Source of the DNA: Schlegelella_A sp038234975
Lineage (GTDB): Bacteria; Pseudomonadota; Gammaproteobacteria; Burkholderiales; Burkholderiaceae_C
Assembly (NCBI GenBank): GCA_038234975.1
Contig: JBBSUK010000169.1
Coordinates: 1-6,491 of the forward strand
DNA length: 6,491 nt
Direction of reading: 5' to 3'
Part shown: piece by piece, positions 5,795 through 6,491 of the stretch
Layout of the letters: each line of letters opens with the position of its first letter
Position numbering within the stretch: the stretch's first letter is position 1
Program-made: the position numbers and the translations under genes
Notes under the pieces: model-generated
Seen by the model: the letters and a program-made list of their open reading frames with translations, nothing else
What the model was told of the DNA's origin: nothing
The model's database searches: none

Positions 5795-6490
5795 TCACAC
5801 GCCGAGCAACGCCGCGCGCTGCGCTGCGTCGTCGCGCAGCGCGGCCGCCGCGCCGCGGTGCACGACCCGGCCGCGGTCGAGCACGTAGACCCGATCGGCG
5901 ACGGCGAGCGCGCTCTGCACGTTCTGCTCGACGACGAGCACGCCGATGCCTTCTGCGCGCAGCCGCTCGATCGTCTTCATCACGTCCTGGACGACCTTGG
6001 GTGCGAGGCCCTGGCTCGGCTCGTCGAACAGCACCAGGCCGGGAGCGCCGAGCAACGCCCGCGAGATCGCCACCATCTGCATCTCGCCGCCGGAGAGGTT
6101 CTCGCACTCGCGGTGCATCAGGTATTCCAGCGCGCTGAAGATGGCAAAGCACTCGGCCTCGCTCCAGGCGCGAAACGGCGTCTTCTTGCGCGCGATCGAG
6201 AGGTTGCGCGCCACCGTCAGGGTCGGGAAGATGCGCCGGTCGTCGGGCACCCAGCCGAGGCCGAGGCGAGCGATCTCGTGCGTCGGCATGCGCGTCACGT
6301 CGCGGTCGGCGAAGCGCACGCTGCCGCGGCGCGCCGGCGTCAGGCCGAGCACCGAACGGAGCAGCGTCGTCTTGCCGGCGCCGTTGGGCCCCAGCAGCGC
6401 CACGACCTCGCCGCGGCCGACCTCGAGCGACACGTCGAACAGCACCTGCGTGTCGCCGTAGTAGGTGTCGATGCCGTCGATCGCGAGCAT
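5795..6490 (-). CDS. livF: LivF-type ATPase of a branched-chain/hydrophobic amino-acid ABC importer
   Basis: This is an ATP-hydrolysing subunit of a HAAT-family importer (the LivFGHMK type), sitting on the cytoplasmic face and powering uptake of branched-chain amino acids or related compounds such as amides, urea or aromatic acids. It has 231 residues, normal for LivF. Motifs in order: TYYGDTQVLFDVSLEV (9-24, with the A-loop Tyr), Walker A GPNGAGKTT (34-42), the LivF-type Q-loop region GWVPDDRRIFPTLTV (79-93), signature LSGGEMQMVAISRAL (132-146), Walker B GLVLFDEPSQGLAP (151-164) and VVEQN (186-190), where the usual switch His is Gln, as is common in LivF. The ATG at 6490 gives the standard MLAIDGI start, so the gene is complete, but its ribosome site is outside the window. 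The permeases, LivG and the binding protein would be expected upstream, beyond the right edge. The transported solute cannot be told from the ATPase. Confidence 0.93.
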   Translation of the reverse strand: MLAIDGIDTYYGDTQVLFDVSLEVGRGEVVALLGPNGAGKTTLLRSVLGLTPARRGSVRFADRDVTRMPTHEIARLGLGWVPDDRRIFPTLTVARNLSIARKKTPFRAWSEAECFAIFSALEYLMHRECENLSGGEMQMVAISRALLGAPGLVLFDEPSQGLAPKVVQDVMKTIERLRAEGIGVLVVEQNVQSALAVADRVYVLDRGRVVHRGAAAALRDDAAQRAALLGV

Positions 6491-6491
6491 C

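Noticed and set aside
5772..6152. Upstream extension of the atypical ATPase frame by over 120 codons through livF.
   Set aside because: The added sequence is Arg/Ala-rich shadow of livF. The ATPase domain begins normally at MTAPLLHVDG, so only the short GTG extension to 5798 is worth considering.

Overview
This is a GC-rich, very compact bacterial window. Nearly every base is coding, and the longest gap between genes is about 54 bases. The AmpG- and LivF-type sequences, the codon bias towards G/C in third positions, and a small exported M48 protease overlapping ampG all suggest a betaproteobacterium of the order Burkholderiales (Rubrivivax/Leptothrix-like). This is an inference from how the proteins look; I saw no rRNA or other taxonomic marker. 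No tRNA, rRNA, insertion sequence, CRISPR array or phage gene is visible.

Left part, plus strand (1-2141): the 3' portion of a large unrecognised gene whose 5' end lies outside the window. Its product has an internal duplication, and its only four cysteines fall into two pairs. It is followed, behind a good Shine-Dalgarno sequence, by a 126-residue secreted protein of unknown function. The two probably form a transcription unit for envelope or exported proteins.

Middle, minus strand (2145-4608): ampG, the inner-membrane importer of anhydro-muropeptides in peptidoglycan recycling, overlaps the start of a downstream M48-family zinc metalloprotease with a Tat-like signal peptide. The overlap implies co-transcription and probably translational coupling, so both products may serve the cell envelope. 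This pair converges on the left unit with only 3 bases between stop codons.

Right part: from a short divergent intergenic region (4609-4662) a flavin-reductase-domain protein is read on the plus strand. Its stop codon overlaps the stop of a convergent ABC ATPase gene within a single CTAG. That ATPase lies directly downstream of livF (5795-6490), the ATPase of a branched-chain/hydrophobic amino-acid ABC importer whose other genes presumably lie beyond the right edge.

The most unusual item is this second ATPase (5145-5771). It keeps Walker A, Walker B and the switch histidine, but has no LSGG signature and is about 44 residues short between the Walker motifs. The helical subdomain therefore appears to be missing, in frame. 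It looks like a diverged LivG-type paralogue with a different role.
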